Positions 24,254 to 33,741 are shown, counted from the stretch's first letter. The stretch is DNA of 64,000 nucleotides from Paenibacillus sp. N3.4 (GCF_008017805.1 NZ_VRTT01000001.1:300950-364949); one strand, 5' to 3'. The notes: generated by a model not told the origin, from the letters alone. A program made the numbers and translations.

Positions 24254-25681
24254 ATGAAAAAACAGAAATGGGTCTTATTTACGTCGCTAGCGGCGTTGTT
24301 CATGGCGAGTTTCTCAGTGGTTAGCATCCCCTTAGAGGCACAGGAACACCATGAATCCAACGTTCAGATGAGTACTTTGTCAGAAAAGGAAAGTACAAGC
24401 TCGGGGAGTCTGGAGCAATTAGCCTATTCTCTGGGCGTTCAAGCTTACATCTATGGCTATCCGCTTGTTGTAACGAAGCAGACAGAAGATATGATGCTGC
24501 AAACAAGGGCGCCTATCAACCATTTTTATTTTGCCCAAACGTTAGCCTCACCTGAATTTAAAGACATTGTAACGCCCAACAGCAATACGCTTTATTTCAC
24601 AGCATGGCTGGATCTTTTTAATGGTCCGGTCGTTTTGCATGTTCCTGAAAACAAGAGCGGCCGCTATTATACCGTTCAAATGCTCGATGTCTATACGAAT
24701 ACGTTTCACAATGTCTCTAACCGATCGACTCATGATAAGCAGGGGCAATACGCGATTGTTGGTCCGGACTGGAAAGGAAAGATATCTGGGCAGAGAGTGA
24801 ACGCGCCTACCCCCTCCGTCTGGCTAATTGGTCGTGTGGAGGTGGACGGTGAAGAAGATTTGTCCCCTGCTGTTGCTTTTGAAAAGCAATTCACTTTGAC
24901 TGCTCCGCAAAAAACGGAAGTTCCTCAACTGGCCCAGACAGGAAACAAAACGGACAATCCGTTTAATCACCCCTTAAGCTTCTTCCAGATCATGACCGAA
25001 CAGATCCAACAAAATCCTCCGCCCCCCTGTGATAATGTCCTGCTGGATCAATTCAAGCTTATTGGCATCGATATGCAAAAAGGATTTGATGCAAACACCT
25101 TGCCCGCGGCTACAATAGTCGGATTAACCCGAGCAGCCCAAGACGCACAGCGTATCATCGAGAAAGCTACCACTAATCTTCCCACGGTAAACGGCTGGCT
25201 TATCGGATATGGAATCGGGACGTACGGCAATCAATTCCTCCTTCGTGCTATCGTCGCATACTCGGGGCTAGGTGCGAATATTCCGGAGGAAGAGCTATAT
25301 GCTCGCACATTCGTAGATGGAAGCGGCCAGCCATTAAACGGGGCCAATCCGTATGTGCTGCATTTTAATAAGAACCAGATACCTCAGGTGTATGGATTTT
25401 GGGCACTTACCCTGTACGGACCCGATTTTTATTTGATACCAAACCTGATCAAGCGGTATGCCATCGGCAATTTAACAAAAGGATTAACCTATAACCAAGA
25501 TGGATCATTAGATCTATATATACAACAAAAACCTCCCGCTCCGGGTAAAGAGTCAAATTGGCTTCCCGCACCCGCAGGAGACTTTAACTTGGTTTTGCGA
25601 ATGTTTGCCCCTAAACCAACTATGCTGAAGGAGAGGTACGAAGTCCCACCAGTCATACAAATGAATCAAAGAAAACAGTAA
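24254..25681 (+). CDS. Secreted DUF1254/DUF1214 protein
   Basis: This 475-residue protein has a signal peptide (KKQKWVLFTSLAALFMASFS, likely cleavage after LEA). The DUF1254 domain (about 60-180) includes AYIYGYPLVVTKQTEDMM and VTPNSNTLYFTAWLDLFNGP. The DUF1214 C-terminal domain includes NPYVLHFNKNQIPQVYGFWA and LTLYGPDFYLIPN. The role of these proteins is not established. AGGAG precedes the ATG. It is divergent from the CcdC/two-component operon, which may control it; that is inference. Confidence 0.88.
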   Translation: MKKQKWVLFTSLAALFMASFSVVSIPLEAQEHHESNVQMSTLSEKESTSSGSLEQLAYSLGVQAYIYGYPLVVTKQTEDMMLQTRAPINHFYFAQTLASPEFKDIVTPNSNTLYFTAWLDLFNGPVVLHVPENKSGRYYTVQMLDVYTNTFHNVSNRSTHDKQGQYAIVGPDWKGKISGQRVNAPTPSVWLIGRVEVDGEEDLSPAVAFEKQFTLTAPQKTEVPQLAQTGNKTDNPFNHPLSFFQIMTEQIQQNPPPPCDNVLLDQFKLIGIDMQKGFDANTLPAATIVGLTRAAQDAQRIIEKATTNLPTVNGWLIGYGIGTYGNQFLLRAIVAYSGLGANIPEEELYARTFVDGSGQPLNGANPYVLHFNKNQIPQVYGFWALTLYGPDFYLIPNLIKRYAIGNLTKGLTYNQDGSLDLYIQQKPPAPGKESNWLPAPAGDFNLVLRMFAPKPTMLKERYEVPPVIQMNQRKQ

Positions 25682-25719
25682 TGTATGGTTCACTTCCCCT
25701 TCTAGTCGTTATAATGTAA

Positions 25720-25768
25720 AAACAGCCTTTAAACAAGGAGGATTCCCTCGTGTTTAAAGGCTGTTTCT
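25720..25768 (+). terminator. Terminator of the DUF1254 gene
   Basis: AAACAGCCTTTAAACA pairs perfectly with TGTTTAAAGGCTGTTT (16 bp) and is followed by CTC. Confidence 0.8.
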
Positions 25769-25876
25769 CAAAATGCTGCCATTTTCATACTGGATGATGA
25801 ATTGATTTTAAGGCAAATTCTAGATCCGTCTTTCGTTCAATTAGCCGCTCTTAATTGGAAAAGCTTTTTGTTTGGT

Positions 25877-26691
25877 TTAAGAAGTAACGATAAAAGATTT
25901 CAGGCTTTCTTTTAGTGTAACAAGGGGTCCGCCAATTAATCTTTCCAAATCATCTGATGTTGAAGCAGTATCAATTTGCGTAGAAACCCAAATATCCAAT
26001 TTTGGATCTGCGGGTCCTGACGAAGTGAAACGTTTGTACCGGTTAGTTCAGAAATAGCCATTACTAGATCCTCGAAATTCCATGAACGGGGCGCAGTAAG
26101 CTCATAGGTCTTATTCGTATGACCCGATTCAGAGAGAACAGTCGCTATGCCCAATGCGAGATCATGCCGCGTCACCGTATTAAATTTCCAATTCCCGGGA
26201 TAAATAATCAGTTCCCCTGCAGCAATAGCTGCATCAAGACCAAGCACACCAACAAAATCAGTATACAAAGCATTTCGAAGAAACGTATGCGGGATTCCCG
26301 TTGTAAGAATGGCATGCTCCGTTGCCAAATGCAAATGCGAAGGTGAGATTGTACCGATTCCAAGAAAAGCAAAGCTTGTATAAAGAAGATGCTCAACTTT
26401 CGATTTTTTTGCTGCTTCAATGACATGAGCATGTTGGCGCATACGAATCGTATCATCAGGATAAGAACTTGAAATCAATAAAAGCTTGGAAGCTCCTGCA
26501 AATGCTTGTTCCAATGATTCAGGTTGGTCATAGTCACAGAAACGCACTTCAATTCCTTGTTCAACATAGACATTCGCTTTCTCCGTATTACGCACACAGG
26601 CAATGATTTGATCGGCTGATACTTTCTGTAGGAGATAATTTATGATTAAACTTCCTAGCTGACCATTAGCCCCTGTAATGACTATCGACAT
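25877..26691 (-). pseudogene. NmrA/QOR2-like NAD(P)-binding protein, frameshifted
   Basis: The first 230 or so residues are a normal atypical SDR: IVITGANGQLGSLIINYLLQ, IACVRNTEKA, SKLLLISSSYPDD, LLYTSFAFLG and HTFLRNALYTDF. After SLRQDP the annotated frame turns to nonsense and stops at 25936. In the next frame the true tail continues: DPKLDIWVSTQIDTASTSDD, LERLIGGPLVTLKESL, ending at TAA 25877-25879. One base gained or lost near 26010 explains this. It could be a real mutation or a read error. A MarR operator lies just upstream, so it belongs to the adjacent MarR protein's regulon. Confidence 0.8.
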
Positions 26692-26718
26692 AGGTGCTCA
26701 TCCTTCCCATAACTCATT

Positions 26719-26738
26719 TTAGTTAAGTGCTTAACTAA
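26719..26738. promoter_or_regulatory. MarR operator, copy 1
   Basis: TTAGTTAAGTGCTTAACTAA is an inverted repeat with 9-base arms, 28 bases upstream of the NmrA-like start. The same site lies ahead of the marR gene at 27224-27241. Confidence 0.75.
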
Positions 26739-26755
26739 ATGACTAAAAAGACGTC

Positions 26756-27202
26756 TTACGTCTTTTTTAATTTATTCAATAAGAAAAGGAGCTGCTGCAA
26801 TTCTTGTTCTTCTAGCACTTTCATTTTTTCGGCAATTCCCTGGCGATTTTCGGGTAAGTGAGTTAAAAGGATACTTTGACCTTCACTTGTTATTGAAATG
26901 ACGGATTTTCTTCCGTCCAACGGATGATTTCCCCGACGAATGAGTCCTTCTCTTTCCAAAGGGGTAAGCAAAAGACTAATATTCGCTTTCGTAACGCCAA
27001 TTTTCTTTGCTAGCATGGAAGGCAGCATTGTGCCTCCCTCCTTCATAATTTCAACCAAAATCCGAATTCTGGCACCATTCAAACCTTTGGATTGCCAATA
27101 TCTTTCCGAGACATCAACTAATTTGGCCGTGGTTTCAACCAGAGAAAAAAAAGCTTGCGTATGCAGCGGTAACTCAAGTACATATTCTTGTAAATCCTTC
27201 AT
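26756..27202 (-). CDS. MarR family regulator
   Basis: This 148-residue protein has the MarR winged helix: GARIRILVEIMKEGGTMLPS, MLAKKIGVTKANISLLLTPL and the wing DGRKSVISITSEG. It sits in line with the NmrA-like oxidoreductase gene, with copies of the same operator in front of both. It most likely represses itself and that gene and releases them on binding a small aromatic or oxidant. Confidence 0.9.
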   Translation of the reverse strand: MKDLQEYVLELPLHTQAFFSLVETTAKLVDVSERYWQSKGLNGARIRILVEIMKEGGTMLPSMLAKKIGVTKANISLLLTPLEREGLIRRGNHPLDGRKSVISITSEGQSILLTHLPENRQGIAEKMKVLEEQELQQLLFLLNKLKKT

Positions 27203-27223
27203 AGAAAACTCACCACCATCAAA

Positions 27224-27241
27224 TAGTTAAGCACTTAACTA
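27224..27241. promoter_or_regulatory. MarR operator, copy 2 (autoregulation)
   Basis: TAGTTAAGCACTTAACTA, the same core as the site at 26719-26738, lies 21 bases upstream of the marR start codon. Confidence 0.75.
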
Positions 27242-27424
27242 AAATGAATTTACTACAACGGCTTGGCATTTGTCAATCCCGCTTTCACAATTACTTTATC
27301 GTTGCCACCTCACTTCATATTCGCCTTGTTTCAGAGAAACTGAGCTGATATGAATTTCACCAAAATCTTCGTAATGTTTCAGAAATAACTATTGACTAAA
27401 ACTAATGTAATTAGTTAAATTAAT

Positions 27425-27439
27425 ACTAATGATATTAGT
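27425..27439. promoter_or_regulatory. Inverted repeat before the membrane-protein gene
   Basis: ACTAAT and ATTAGT flank GAT, 22 bases before the ATG at 27462. A TTAGTTAA half-site of the MarR type lies just upstream near 27411. It may be an operator for the same or a related regulator. Confidence 0.4.
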
Positions 27440-27461
27440 TTTATAATTAGGAGGAAAAAAT

Positions 27462-28056
27462 ATGATAACATCATCAAACGCATTTAAAATTTATGGAGGG
27501 GTGGGGGCCATCGCATCCGGGATTTTTCTGTTTCTCGGTCATCTTCTTCTATTTTTCAGTGAAAATGATCTTGTAACTGAATTGGGGAAAAGTTTGGTTC
27601 TATTCGCCCACCTTATTCTCGTCTTTGCGTTCATCGGACTATATGAGGAACAAGCAGGACGTAATGGCATTCTTGGAACATCAGGCATGCTGCTGGGGGT
27701 GGTTGGCACCATCTTCGTCACTGCGATTGTTTATGTAGAGCTTCTCTTCCGGCGCTGACATAAGCGCGATTCTTAACGCCGGTGTTCCAAAATTTATTAA
27801 CCAAGTCGGGCCACTTATGTTCGTGTTTGGAATGGTCGTTTTCGGTTTGTCCGTACTATTGGCAAAAGTACTGCCGCGATGGGGCGGCCTGCTCTTGATC
27901 ATCGGAACCCTTGTCTTTGCTTCAGGAAGCTTTGCAGGTGCCATTGAACCCTTCATGTCCGTTGTTGGCGCGATGCTAACCGCAGGCGGCTTCGTACGGC
28001 TAGGAATAGCTCTTATGCAGCCAACTCGCGCCTCCTGCGGACAGCTAACGCTTTAA
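27462..28056 (+). pseudogene. Multi-pass membrane protein, frameshifted
   Basis: The first frame gives 98 residues with three membrane segments (IYGGVGAIASGIFLFLGHLL and others) and stops at TGA 27756. A second frame continues at once: ADISAILNAGVPKFINQVGP, LMFVFGMVVFGLSVLLAKVL and two more hydrophobic segments, ending at 28056. Together they make one six-segment protein of about 198 residues of a kind found widely in Bacilli without known function. A one-base slip near 27745-27756 splits it. AGGAGG precedes the ATG. Confidence 0.65.
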
Positions 28057-28060
28057 AAGT

Positions 28061-28363
28061 CTATTGCATCCTCCCTTGCACATAATGCCCGATATTCATA
28101 ATGGCTTGCTGCGCCTCGGGCAGCATGTAAGCTAAAAATTGAAATACACTCCATATGTTTTCCCATACTTCAATCTTCACTACAACACCTGCTGCATGAA
28201 GACGAGCCGTGAATCGGATAGCATCAGATAGCAGCACCTCGTGATCACCTACTTGGATGAATTCAGGCAGCCCATCCAAGGCCATTCTTAGTGGCGAAAG
28301 TAAAGGTATTTCCTGCCCATGAGCCTCATAATATCGCAAAGTTTCCACATTCACTTTCGCCAT
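28061..28363 (-). pseudogene. C-terminal fragment of an alpha/beta hydrolase
   Basis: Residues from about 22 to the end (LSPLRMALDGLPEFIQVGDH, EVLLSDAIRF, VEVWENIWSVFQF-like text, LPEAQQAIMNIGHYV) are the acid- and histidine-bearing tail of an HSL-type esterase, with the catalytic His position reading W-S rather than W-H. The first 14 residues (AKVNVETLRYYEAHG) instead match the start of a MerR helix-turn-helix (VNVETLRYYERRG). An AGGAG precedes the ATG. It looks like a junction of two broken genes. Confidence 0.55.
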
Positions 28364-28538
28364 TTTGCAATTTCTCCTCGCAAATAGTCTGACATTGCCC
28401 TTCCTCCTTCCGTCTCATCATCCCAAAATACCTGCACCTAAAAACTCTTATATTTCTACACCCTTATTCGACGAACTTTCTGTTAGGGATATGTTACTCT
28501 TTTAAAGCTGTCTAAAATGACCAAGAGCAGGGTGGATT

Positions 28539-28703
28539 ATGAATCAAATTTGTGAAATCGTCCGTGCCATTCATGATGCCGGAATTAATATTAAATCGAT
28601 CGATTGGGATGGATTTGAACTCAACATCAGCACAACAGATCCTGAGAAAACAAATGAAATATTAAGGGACTTTTCAAAGAAAACAACGCATGTATTGACA
28701 TAA
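28539..28703 (+). CDS. Possible small protein, 54 residues
   Basis: A short frame reads NQICEIVRAIHDAGINIKSI, then DWDGFELNISTTD, and ends at TAA 28701-28703. An AGGGTGG lies 4 bases before the ATG. Composition is protein-like, resembling a beta-alpha-beta ACT/HMA half-domain, but I do not recognise it. The htpG -35 box overlaps its last codons, which weakens the case. Confidence 0.35.
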   Translation: MNQICEIVRAIHDAGINIKSIDWDGFELNISTTDPEKTNEILRDFSKKTTHVLT

Positions 28704-28723
28704 AAATCTACTAGTGTTATAAA
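28695..28723 (+). promoter_or_regulatory. Sigma-A promoter of htpG
   Basis: TTGACA at 28695-28700 and TATAAA at 28718-28723 are separated by exactly 17 bp, a near-consensus promoter. Transcription would begin near 28730, at the edge of the CIRCE element. Confidence 0.8.
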
Positions 28724-28732
28724 AAGTAGTGA

Positions 28733-28759
28733 ATGGCACTCAAAGATGGAGAGTGCTAA
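28733..28759. promoter_or_regulatory. CIRCE element (HrcA operator)
   Basis: The right arm GAGTGCTAA is the exact CIRCE consensus. The left arm ATGGCACTC differs from TTAGCACTC at three of nine positions, two of them at the outer end. The spacer AAAGATGGA is 9 bases, as in CIRCE. It sits at the transcription start of htpG, where HrcA would block transcription until heat stress. Confidence 0.85.
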
Positions 28760-28822
28760 TAGAAGCCCCTTTGACAATTTTCACACAATAAACAACGTTC
28801 GCCAGTAAAAGGAGAGATTGGA

Positions 28823-30703
28823 ATGGAAAAGAAACAGTTTCAAGCAGAATCCAAGCGCTTATTGGAAATGATGATCAATTCCATTTATACGCAAAGAGAA
28901 ATCTTTCTAAGAGAACTGATTTCCAATGCCAGCGATGCGATTGACAAGATCTATTACAGAGCTTTAACCGATGACAACTTGGTGTTTGACAAAGAAAGCT
29001 ACTTCATTAAAGTAACAGCGGACAAGACTAACCGTACACTCATCATTCGTGATACCGGGATCGGCATGACGAAAGAAGATCTTGAAAATAATCTGGGCAT
29101 CATTGCCAAAAGCGGCTCTTTAGCTTTCAAAAAAGAAAATGAATCCAAAGACGGTCATGATATTATCGGCCAATTCGGCGTTGGGTTTTATTCGGCTTTC
29201 ATGGTAGCGGATGTCGTTACTGTTATAAGTAAAGCTTTAAACAGCGATACGGCCTACAAATGGGAATCCGACGGCGCAGATGGCTACACCATAGAACCTT
29301 ATGAAAAGGATACAGTCGGTACGGAAGTCATTTTGAAAATTAAAGAGAATTCGGAAGATGAAAGCTTTGATGAGTTTTTGGACGAGTATCGCTTAAAAGC
29401 CATTATCAAGAAATACTCCGATTTCATCCGATATCCGATTAAGATGGACATTTCCGGTAAAAGGTTAAAAGAAGGCAGCGAGAATGAGTTTGAAGATTAT
29501 CAGGAAGAACAGCATGTCAACAGCATGATACCGATTTGGCGTAAAAATAAAAAAGAGCTTACAACCGAAGATTATGAGAAATTTTACGTGGAGAAGCATT
29601 ACGGCTTCGACAAGCCTCTCAAGCACATTCATGTGAGTGCCGATGGTGCCGTTGTTTATCAAGCTATTTTGTTTATTCCCGAAAACATTCCTTTTGATTA
29701 CTATTCGAAGGAATATGAAAAAGGACTTGAGCTTTATGCCAACGGCGTATTGATCATGAATAAATGTGCGGACCTGCTTCCTGACTACTTCAGCTTTGTC
29801 AAAGGGATGGTCGATTCAGAGAGTCTATCTTTGAATATTTCCAGAGAAATGCTGCAGCATGATCGTCAGTTGAAGCTGATCGCCAAAAACATTGAAAGTA
29901 AAATCAAAAGCCAGCTGCAAAGCTTGTTGAAGGACGAAAGAGAGAAATACGAACAGTTCTATCAATCCTTCGGCCGACAATTGAAATTTGGGGTTTACAG
30001 CGATTATGGTAGTCATAAGGACGTTTTGCAAGATTTATTAATGTTCTATTCGTCCAAGGAGAAAAAACTGGTTACTTTGGATGAGTACGTATCGAGAATG
30101 CCGGAAGATCAGAAATATATTTACTATGCTTCCGGTGGTTCGAATGAACGCATCGAGAAACTTCCTCAAACTGAGCTAGTTTCCGATAAAGGCTTCGAGA
30201 TCTTGTATTTCACGGACGACATTGATGAATTCGCCATCAAAATGATTATGAAATACAAAGAGAAAGAATTCAAATCCGTATCAAGCAGCGATCTGGGTAT
30301 TGAAGCAGAAGAAAATCAAGACCAAACAGATGCTGAAAAGAATGAAAACAAAGAATTGTTTGACTATATGACAAACCTCTTATCGAGCAAAGGAACAAAG
30401 GTAAAAGCATCCAAAAGGTTGAAGACGCATCCCGTATGTTTCTCTACGGACGGCGACGTAACCATTGAAATGGAAAAAATACTAAACGCTATGCCGAATA
30501 ACCCTAATGTAAAAGCTGATAAAGTATTGGAAATCAACATCCACCATGATGTGTTCCAATCGTTAAAAGATGCTTTTGAAAAAGATAAAGAAAAACTGAA
30601 TCTCTATACGGCTCTTTTATATAATCAAGCCCTCTTGATTGAAGGCCTGCCGCTTCAAGATCCAGTTGAATTTACGAACGATATTTGCAAAATCATGGTT
30701 TAA
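28823..30703 (+). CDS. htpG: Molecular chaperone HtpG (Hsp90)
   Basis: This 626-residue protein is the full bacterial Hsp90: an N-terminal GHKL ATPase ([52 protein letters not shown]), a middle domain ([30 protein letters not shown]) and a C-terminal dimerisation domain. It folds or remodels client proteins in the cytoplasm. The promoter carries CIRCE, so it belongs to the HrcA regulon here. GGAGAG precedes the ATG; a terminator follows. Confidence 0.97.
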   Translation: MEKKQFQAESKRLLEMMINSIYTQREIFLRELISNASDAIDKIYYRALTDDNLVFDKESYFIKVTADKTNRTLIIRDTGIGMTKEDLENNLGIIAKSGSLAFKKENESKDGHDIIGQFGVGFYSAFMVADVVTVISKALNSDTAYKWESDGADGYTIEPYEKDTVGTEVILKIKENSEDESFDEFLDEYRLKAIIKKYSDFIRYPIKMDISGKRLKEGSENEFEDYQEEQHVNSMIPIWRKNKKELTTEDYEKFYVEKHYGFDKPLKHIHVSADGAVVYQAILFIPENIPFDYYSKEYEKGLELYANGVLIMNKCADLLPDYFSFVKGMVDSESLSLNISREMLQHDRQLKLIAKNIESKIKSQLQSLLKDEREKYEQFYQSFGRQLKFGVYSDYGSHKDVLQDLLMFYSSKEKKLVTLDEYVSRMPEDQKYIYYASGGSNERIEKLPQTELVSDKGFEILYFTDDIDEFAIKMIMKYKEKEFKSVSSSDLGIEAEENQDQTDAEKNENKELFDYMTNLLSSKGTKVKASKRLKTHPVCFSTDGDVTIEMEKILNAMPNNPNVKADKVLEINIHHDVFQSLKDAFEKDKEKLNLYTALLYNQALLIEGLPLQDPVEFTNDICKIMV

Positions 30704-30740
30704 AAACCATAACGGTATCGTACGTGCGTTTCTAAAAACA

Positions 30741-30778
30741 AACAATCCGCAACCAAATAGGTTCGCGGATTGTTTTGT
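30741..30778 (+). terminator. Terminator of htpG
   Basis: AACAATCCGC-AACC pairs with GGTT-CGCGGATTGTT and runs into TTGTTATT. The convergent ktrB-like gene ends at 30804, so it may serve both. Confidence 0.8.
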
Positions 30779-30803
30779 TATTAAGGCTATTTCACCAGCT
30801 TCA

Positions 30804-32159
30804 TCAACCAATCGTAATCTTACCCTCGGGATACCTGATTTTCACTTTCTCCGGCTTCGGCACTAAAATATAGGCCATCGTAATCGGTCCGAATCGACCA
30901 ACGAACATCAATGTCGTAATCAGAATTTTACCGAACAATGTCAATTGCCCCGTCAAACCCATCGACATTCCTGTTGTCGCATACGCCGATGTAACTTCAA
31001 ACAAAATACCTAGGAAAGGAAAAGATTCAGTTGCTGATAGCAGCATCGTGGCAGTAACGATAATAATAAATGAAAAAAGAGTAAAGGTAATAGCTTTATA
31101 GATGCGATCCCCTGCAATCCGATAGCGGAACATGACAATATCCTCTTTACCACGGATCATAGCGATCAGAGCGCCCATCAGAATAGCAAAGGTCGTCACT
31201 TTAATCCCACCTCCGGACGAACCCGGCGCCGCGCCAATAAACATTAAAATAACGAGAAAAAACTGAGTTGCTTGCCTTAACAATCCTACATCTACTGTAA
31301 GCAGCCCTGCTGATCTAGACGTAGCAGACTGCAGAAAAGCACCTAATACTTTACCCATAAAAGATAATGGCTGGAAAGTTGCTGGATTCGTATATTCAAA
31401 GATGAAAATAACTAAAGCGCCCACAGCCAAAAGCCCACCTGATACCGTAAGAACAACTTTGCTATGAAGTGTTAATTTTTTATTCGTACGATAGCTAATT
31501 AGATCAGCGATGACAATGAAACCAACACCACCTAGTATAATCAAAACAATAGACACTAGATTCACGAATGGATCATCAACATAATGAAAGAAACCGTTTT
31601 CCGGTTTCGGCTCTCCTCCGAAAAGGTCAAATCCCGCGTTATTAAATATCGAAATGCTGTGAAAAATTCCGAAGTACAAAGCTTTTCCCATGGGCATTTC
31701 AAACATCCAACGAATGGAAAGCAATAAGGCTCCAACGCCCTCAATAACCAGCGCATAAAGCAAAACCTTGCGAATTAATCCTACAACGCCTTGGGTTGAT
31801 TCATGGTTCATCGCCTCTTTGAGAATAAGCCGTTCCTTGTAGGAAATGCGCCGCCTAAACACAAGGGCGATCAACGTGGCCATTGTCATGAATCCCAATC
31901 CCCCTACTTGTATGAGCAGCAGGATGACGATCTCCCCAAACAACGAATAATGGGAACCTACATTCAAAACGGAAAGGCCTGTAACGCATACAGCCGAAGT
32001 CGCCATAAAAAATGAATCGATGAACGGGCTCCTGACTCCCTCTGCAGAAGACATGGGCATAGAAAGGAGAAATGAACCAATAAAAATAATAACAATAAAA
32101 CCAAGAGCCAAAACTTGTGGAGGATTGAGTCTAACTTTCCTCATCCATTGTATTTGCAT
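30804..32159 (-). CDS. ktrB: KtrB/TrkH-type potassium uptake protein
   Basis: This 451-residue membrane protein belongs to the superfamily of K+ transporters with four pore repeats. The first filter is FFMATSAVCVTGLSVLNVGS and others read FNNAGFDLFGG, SATSRSAGLLTVDVG and SAYATTGMSMGLTG. The many-membrane-segment layout and length are those of KtrB, the Na+-dependent subunit that needs a KtrA/C RCK partner. No partner gene is present in the window. Sequence alone does not separate KtrB from KtrD. Confidence 0.88.
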   Translation of the reverse strand: MQIQWMRKVRLNPPQVLALGFIVIIFIGSFLLSMPMSSAEGVRSPFIDSFFMATSAVCVTGLSVLNVGSHYSLFGEIVILLLIQVGGLGFMTMATLIALVFRRRISYKERLILKEAMNHESTQGVVGLIRKVLLYALVIEGVGALLLSIRWMFEMPMGKALYFGIFHSISIFNNAGFDLFGGEPKPENGFFHYVDDPFVNLVSIVLIILGGVGFIVIADLISYRTNKKLTLHSKVVLTVSGGLLAVGALVIFIFEYTNPATFQPLSFMGKVLGAFLQSATSRSAGLLTVDVGLLRQATQFFLVILMFIGAAPGSSGGGIKVTTFAILMGALIAMIRGKEDIVMFRYRIAGDRIYKAITFTLFSFIIIVTATMLLSATESFPFLGILFEVTSAYATTGMSMGLTGQLTLFGKILITTLMFVGRFGPITMAYILVPKPEKVKIRYPEGKITIG

Positions 32160-32198
32160 ATTCGTTCTCCATAACTAGGGAAAGATGTCATTGACGAA

Positions 32199-32254
32199 GC
32201 AAACAAAGCTACACGGGTTCATTACGCTGAACGAACCGGAGCAGCTTTGTTCAT
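32199..32254 (-). terminator. Hairpin after nrdR
   Basis: On the minus strand AACAAAGCTGCTCCGGTTCG pairs, with interruptions, with CGAACCC...AGCTTTGTT. It lies just past the nrdR stop at 32261. Confidence 0.6.
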
Positions 32255-32260
32255 TAGGGT

Positions 32261-32740
32261 CTATTTGTCCCGGAGAAGTCCGGTGTCATGCTTTCCCAAA
32301 ATTTGCGTTAACTCCTTCAAGAACATGTTAATGTCCTTGAACTGTCTATAAACGGAGGCAAAGCGAATGTACGCCACTTCATCGACTGGGTACAGCTGCT
32401 CCATGACAATTTCTCCAATATGCAGGCTATCTACTTCGGCATGTGCCGTGGTACGAAGCTGCATTTCAACCTCTGACACGATCATTTCCAACTGTTCCAT
32501 AGATACGGGACGTTTTTCACAAGCTCTAATCAAGCCTCTTAACATTTTCTCTCGACTAAATTCTTCCCTGCTTCCATCTTTCTTAATCACGATGAGCGGT
32601 GTTTCTTCCACCATTTCAAAGGTCGTGAATCGTCTTGTGCATTTTTCACACTCGCGACGACGGCGTATAGACTTATTTTCGTTAGCGGGTCGAGAATCGA
32701 GCACTTTAGTACCGGAATAGTCACAGAACGGGCACTTCAT
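32261..32740 (-). CDS. nrdR: Transcriptional repressor NrdR
   Basis: This 159-residue protein has an N-terminal zinc ribbon ([15 protein letters not shown] ... [12 protein letters not shown]) and an ATP-cone ([20 protein letters not shown]). NrdR senses the dATP/ATP balance and represses ribonucleotide reductase genes through NrdR boxes. Full family length. A hairpin follows the gene. No nrd genes lie in this window. Confidence 0.96.
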   Translation of the reverse strand: MKCPFCDYSGTKVLDSRPANENKSIRRRRECEKCTRRFTTFEMVEETPLIVIKKDGSREEFSREKMLRGLIRACEKRPVSMEQLEMIVSEVEMQLRTTAHAEVDSLHIGEIVMEQLYPVDEVAYIRFASVYRQFKDINMFLKELTQILGKHDTGLLRDK

Positions 32741-32788
32741 TCGCTATCTCTCCTTTCTTTTCTGGTTCGTGGTTTACCAATTCTTACA

Positions 32789-32819
32789 TGTAATGAACTT
32801 TGCAGAAACGCACATAATA
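32789..32819 (+). promoter_or_regulatory. Possible forespore sigma-G promoter
   Basis: CATAATA at 32813-32819 matches the sigma-G/F -10 pattern and TGTAAT at 32789-32794 is a partial -35, with an 18-bp spacer. SASP genes are sigma-G targets, which supports the call; the -35 match is weak. Confidence 0.45.
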
Positions 32820-32849
32820 GGATTACCAACGACAAGGAGGTGAACAGAC

Positions 32850-33074
32850 ATGGGCGCAGGACAATCTCGTAACAGCAATACTTTAGTCGTTCCTCAAGCT
32901 ACCGCAGCTTTGGATCAGTTGAAATACGAAGTAGCTCAAGAGCTTGGTATCTCCATCCCACAAGATGGATACTATGGTAATATGGCTACTCGTGACACTG
33001 GTGCCATCGGTGGTCACATTACTCGTCGCCTGGTACAAATCGCAGAACAATCTTTGGCTGGTCAATTCAAGTAA
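32850..33074 (+). CDS. Small acid-soluble spore protein, alpha/beta type
   Basis: This 74-residue protein coats and protects DNA in dormant spores. The family pattern is clear: ALDQLKYEVAQELGI, with the germination protease (GPR) cleavage region at YEVAQELG, and the C-terminal GAIGGHITRRLVQIAEQSLA. AAGGAGGTG precedes the ATG. It shows that the host makes endospores. Confidence 0.96.
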   Translation: MGAGQSRNSNTLVVPQATAALDQLKYEVAQELGISIPQDGYYGNMATRDTGAIGGHITRRLVQIAEQSLAGQFK

Positions 33075-33106
33075 TTGAATCCTAGCTGCTGATCTGCAAA
33101 ACAGGA

Positions 33107-33154
33107 AGTATTGGACTCTAAGCCCCCAAAAGGAGCTAGTCCAATGCTTCTTTG
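33107..33154. terminator. Terminator between SASP and transglycosylase genes
   Basis: AAGTATTGGACT...AAGCCCCC pairs with GGAGCT...AGTCCAATGCTT and is followed by CTTTGTTT. The genes converge here. Confidence 0.75.
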
Positions 33155-33741
33155 TTTATGGTTATACGGTTTCCATCCCATTGATCTGCATACAGATTCG
33201 TATATTTATCGTAATAATACAAGACACGCTGTACATAATGCCTTGTCTCTCCAAACGGAATTTGACTAATATTCGCTTCTGTTCCGTCCCAAATGTTATT
33301 TTGTTTCCATTTGTTCACATTGCCTTGACCTGCATTGTAAGCAGCAATAGCATAAATCAGATTACCGTTATAATGCTTTTGCAGCCAACTCAAATACCAA
33401 GAACCAAGATTGATGTTAACATCCACTTGTAACAAGTCCTTAGCTTCATCGGAACTCAAATTTGTAGATTCCGCTATCCATTCTGCGGTTTCCGGCATTA
33501 GTTGCATGAGACCTAAGGCACCTTTTTTGGATTCCAGATGATGCTTGTAATTGGTTTCGACTCGAATAATAGCAGCAATAAGAAAAGGGTCTATATGATG
33601 TTTCGCCGCACTCTGTCGAATTTCCTGCTTAAAATAAATCGGATATAGTTTTCTACCTATATAAGCGCTATTCATGAAGAGAACAAGCACGAAAAAGATC
33701 AGCAGAAGAGCGAAAACTCGCTTTTTGCGTAAAAATGTCAT
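33136..33741 (-). CDS. Membrane-anchored lytic transglycosylase
   Basis: This 201-residue protein has one N-terminal membrane segment (FALLLIFFVLVLFMNSAYIG) and an SLT domain. The catalytic Glu is in AAIIRVETNYKHHLESKKGA, followed by LGLMQLMPETAEWIAE and IYAIAAYNAGQGNVNKW. It cuts peptidoglycan glycan strands at the outer face. Its start overlaps the coaE stop (ATGA), so it follows coaE in the polA-mutM-coaE cluster, as in other Bacilli. Confidence 0.92.
   Translation of the reverse strand: MTFLRKKRVFALLLIFFVLVLFMNSAYIGRKLYPIYFKQEIRQSAAKHHIDPFLIAAIIRVETNYKHHLESKKGALGLMQLMPETAEWIAESTNLSSDEAKDLLQVDVNINLGSWYLSWLQKHYNGNLIYAIAAYNAGQGNVNKWKQNNIWDGTEANISQIPFGETRHYVQRVLYYYDKYTNLYADQWDGNRITINKEALD

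Noticed and set aside
32160..32200. c-di-AMP riboswitch ahead of the ktrB-like gene
   Set aside because: The gap to nrdR is about 100 bases and is taken up by the nrdR hairpin; there is no room for the known riboswitch fold.
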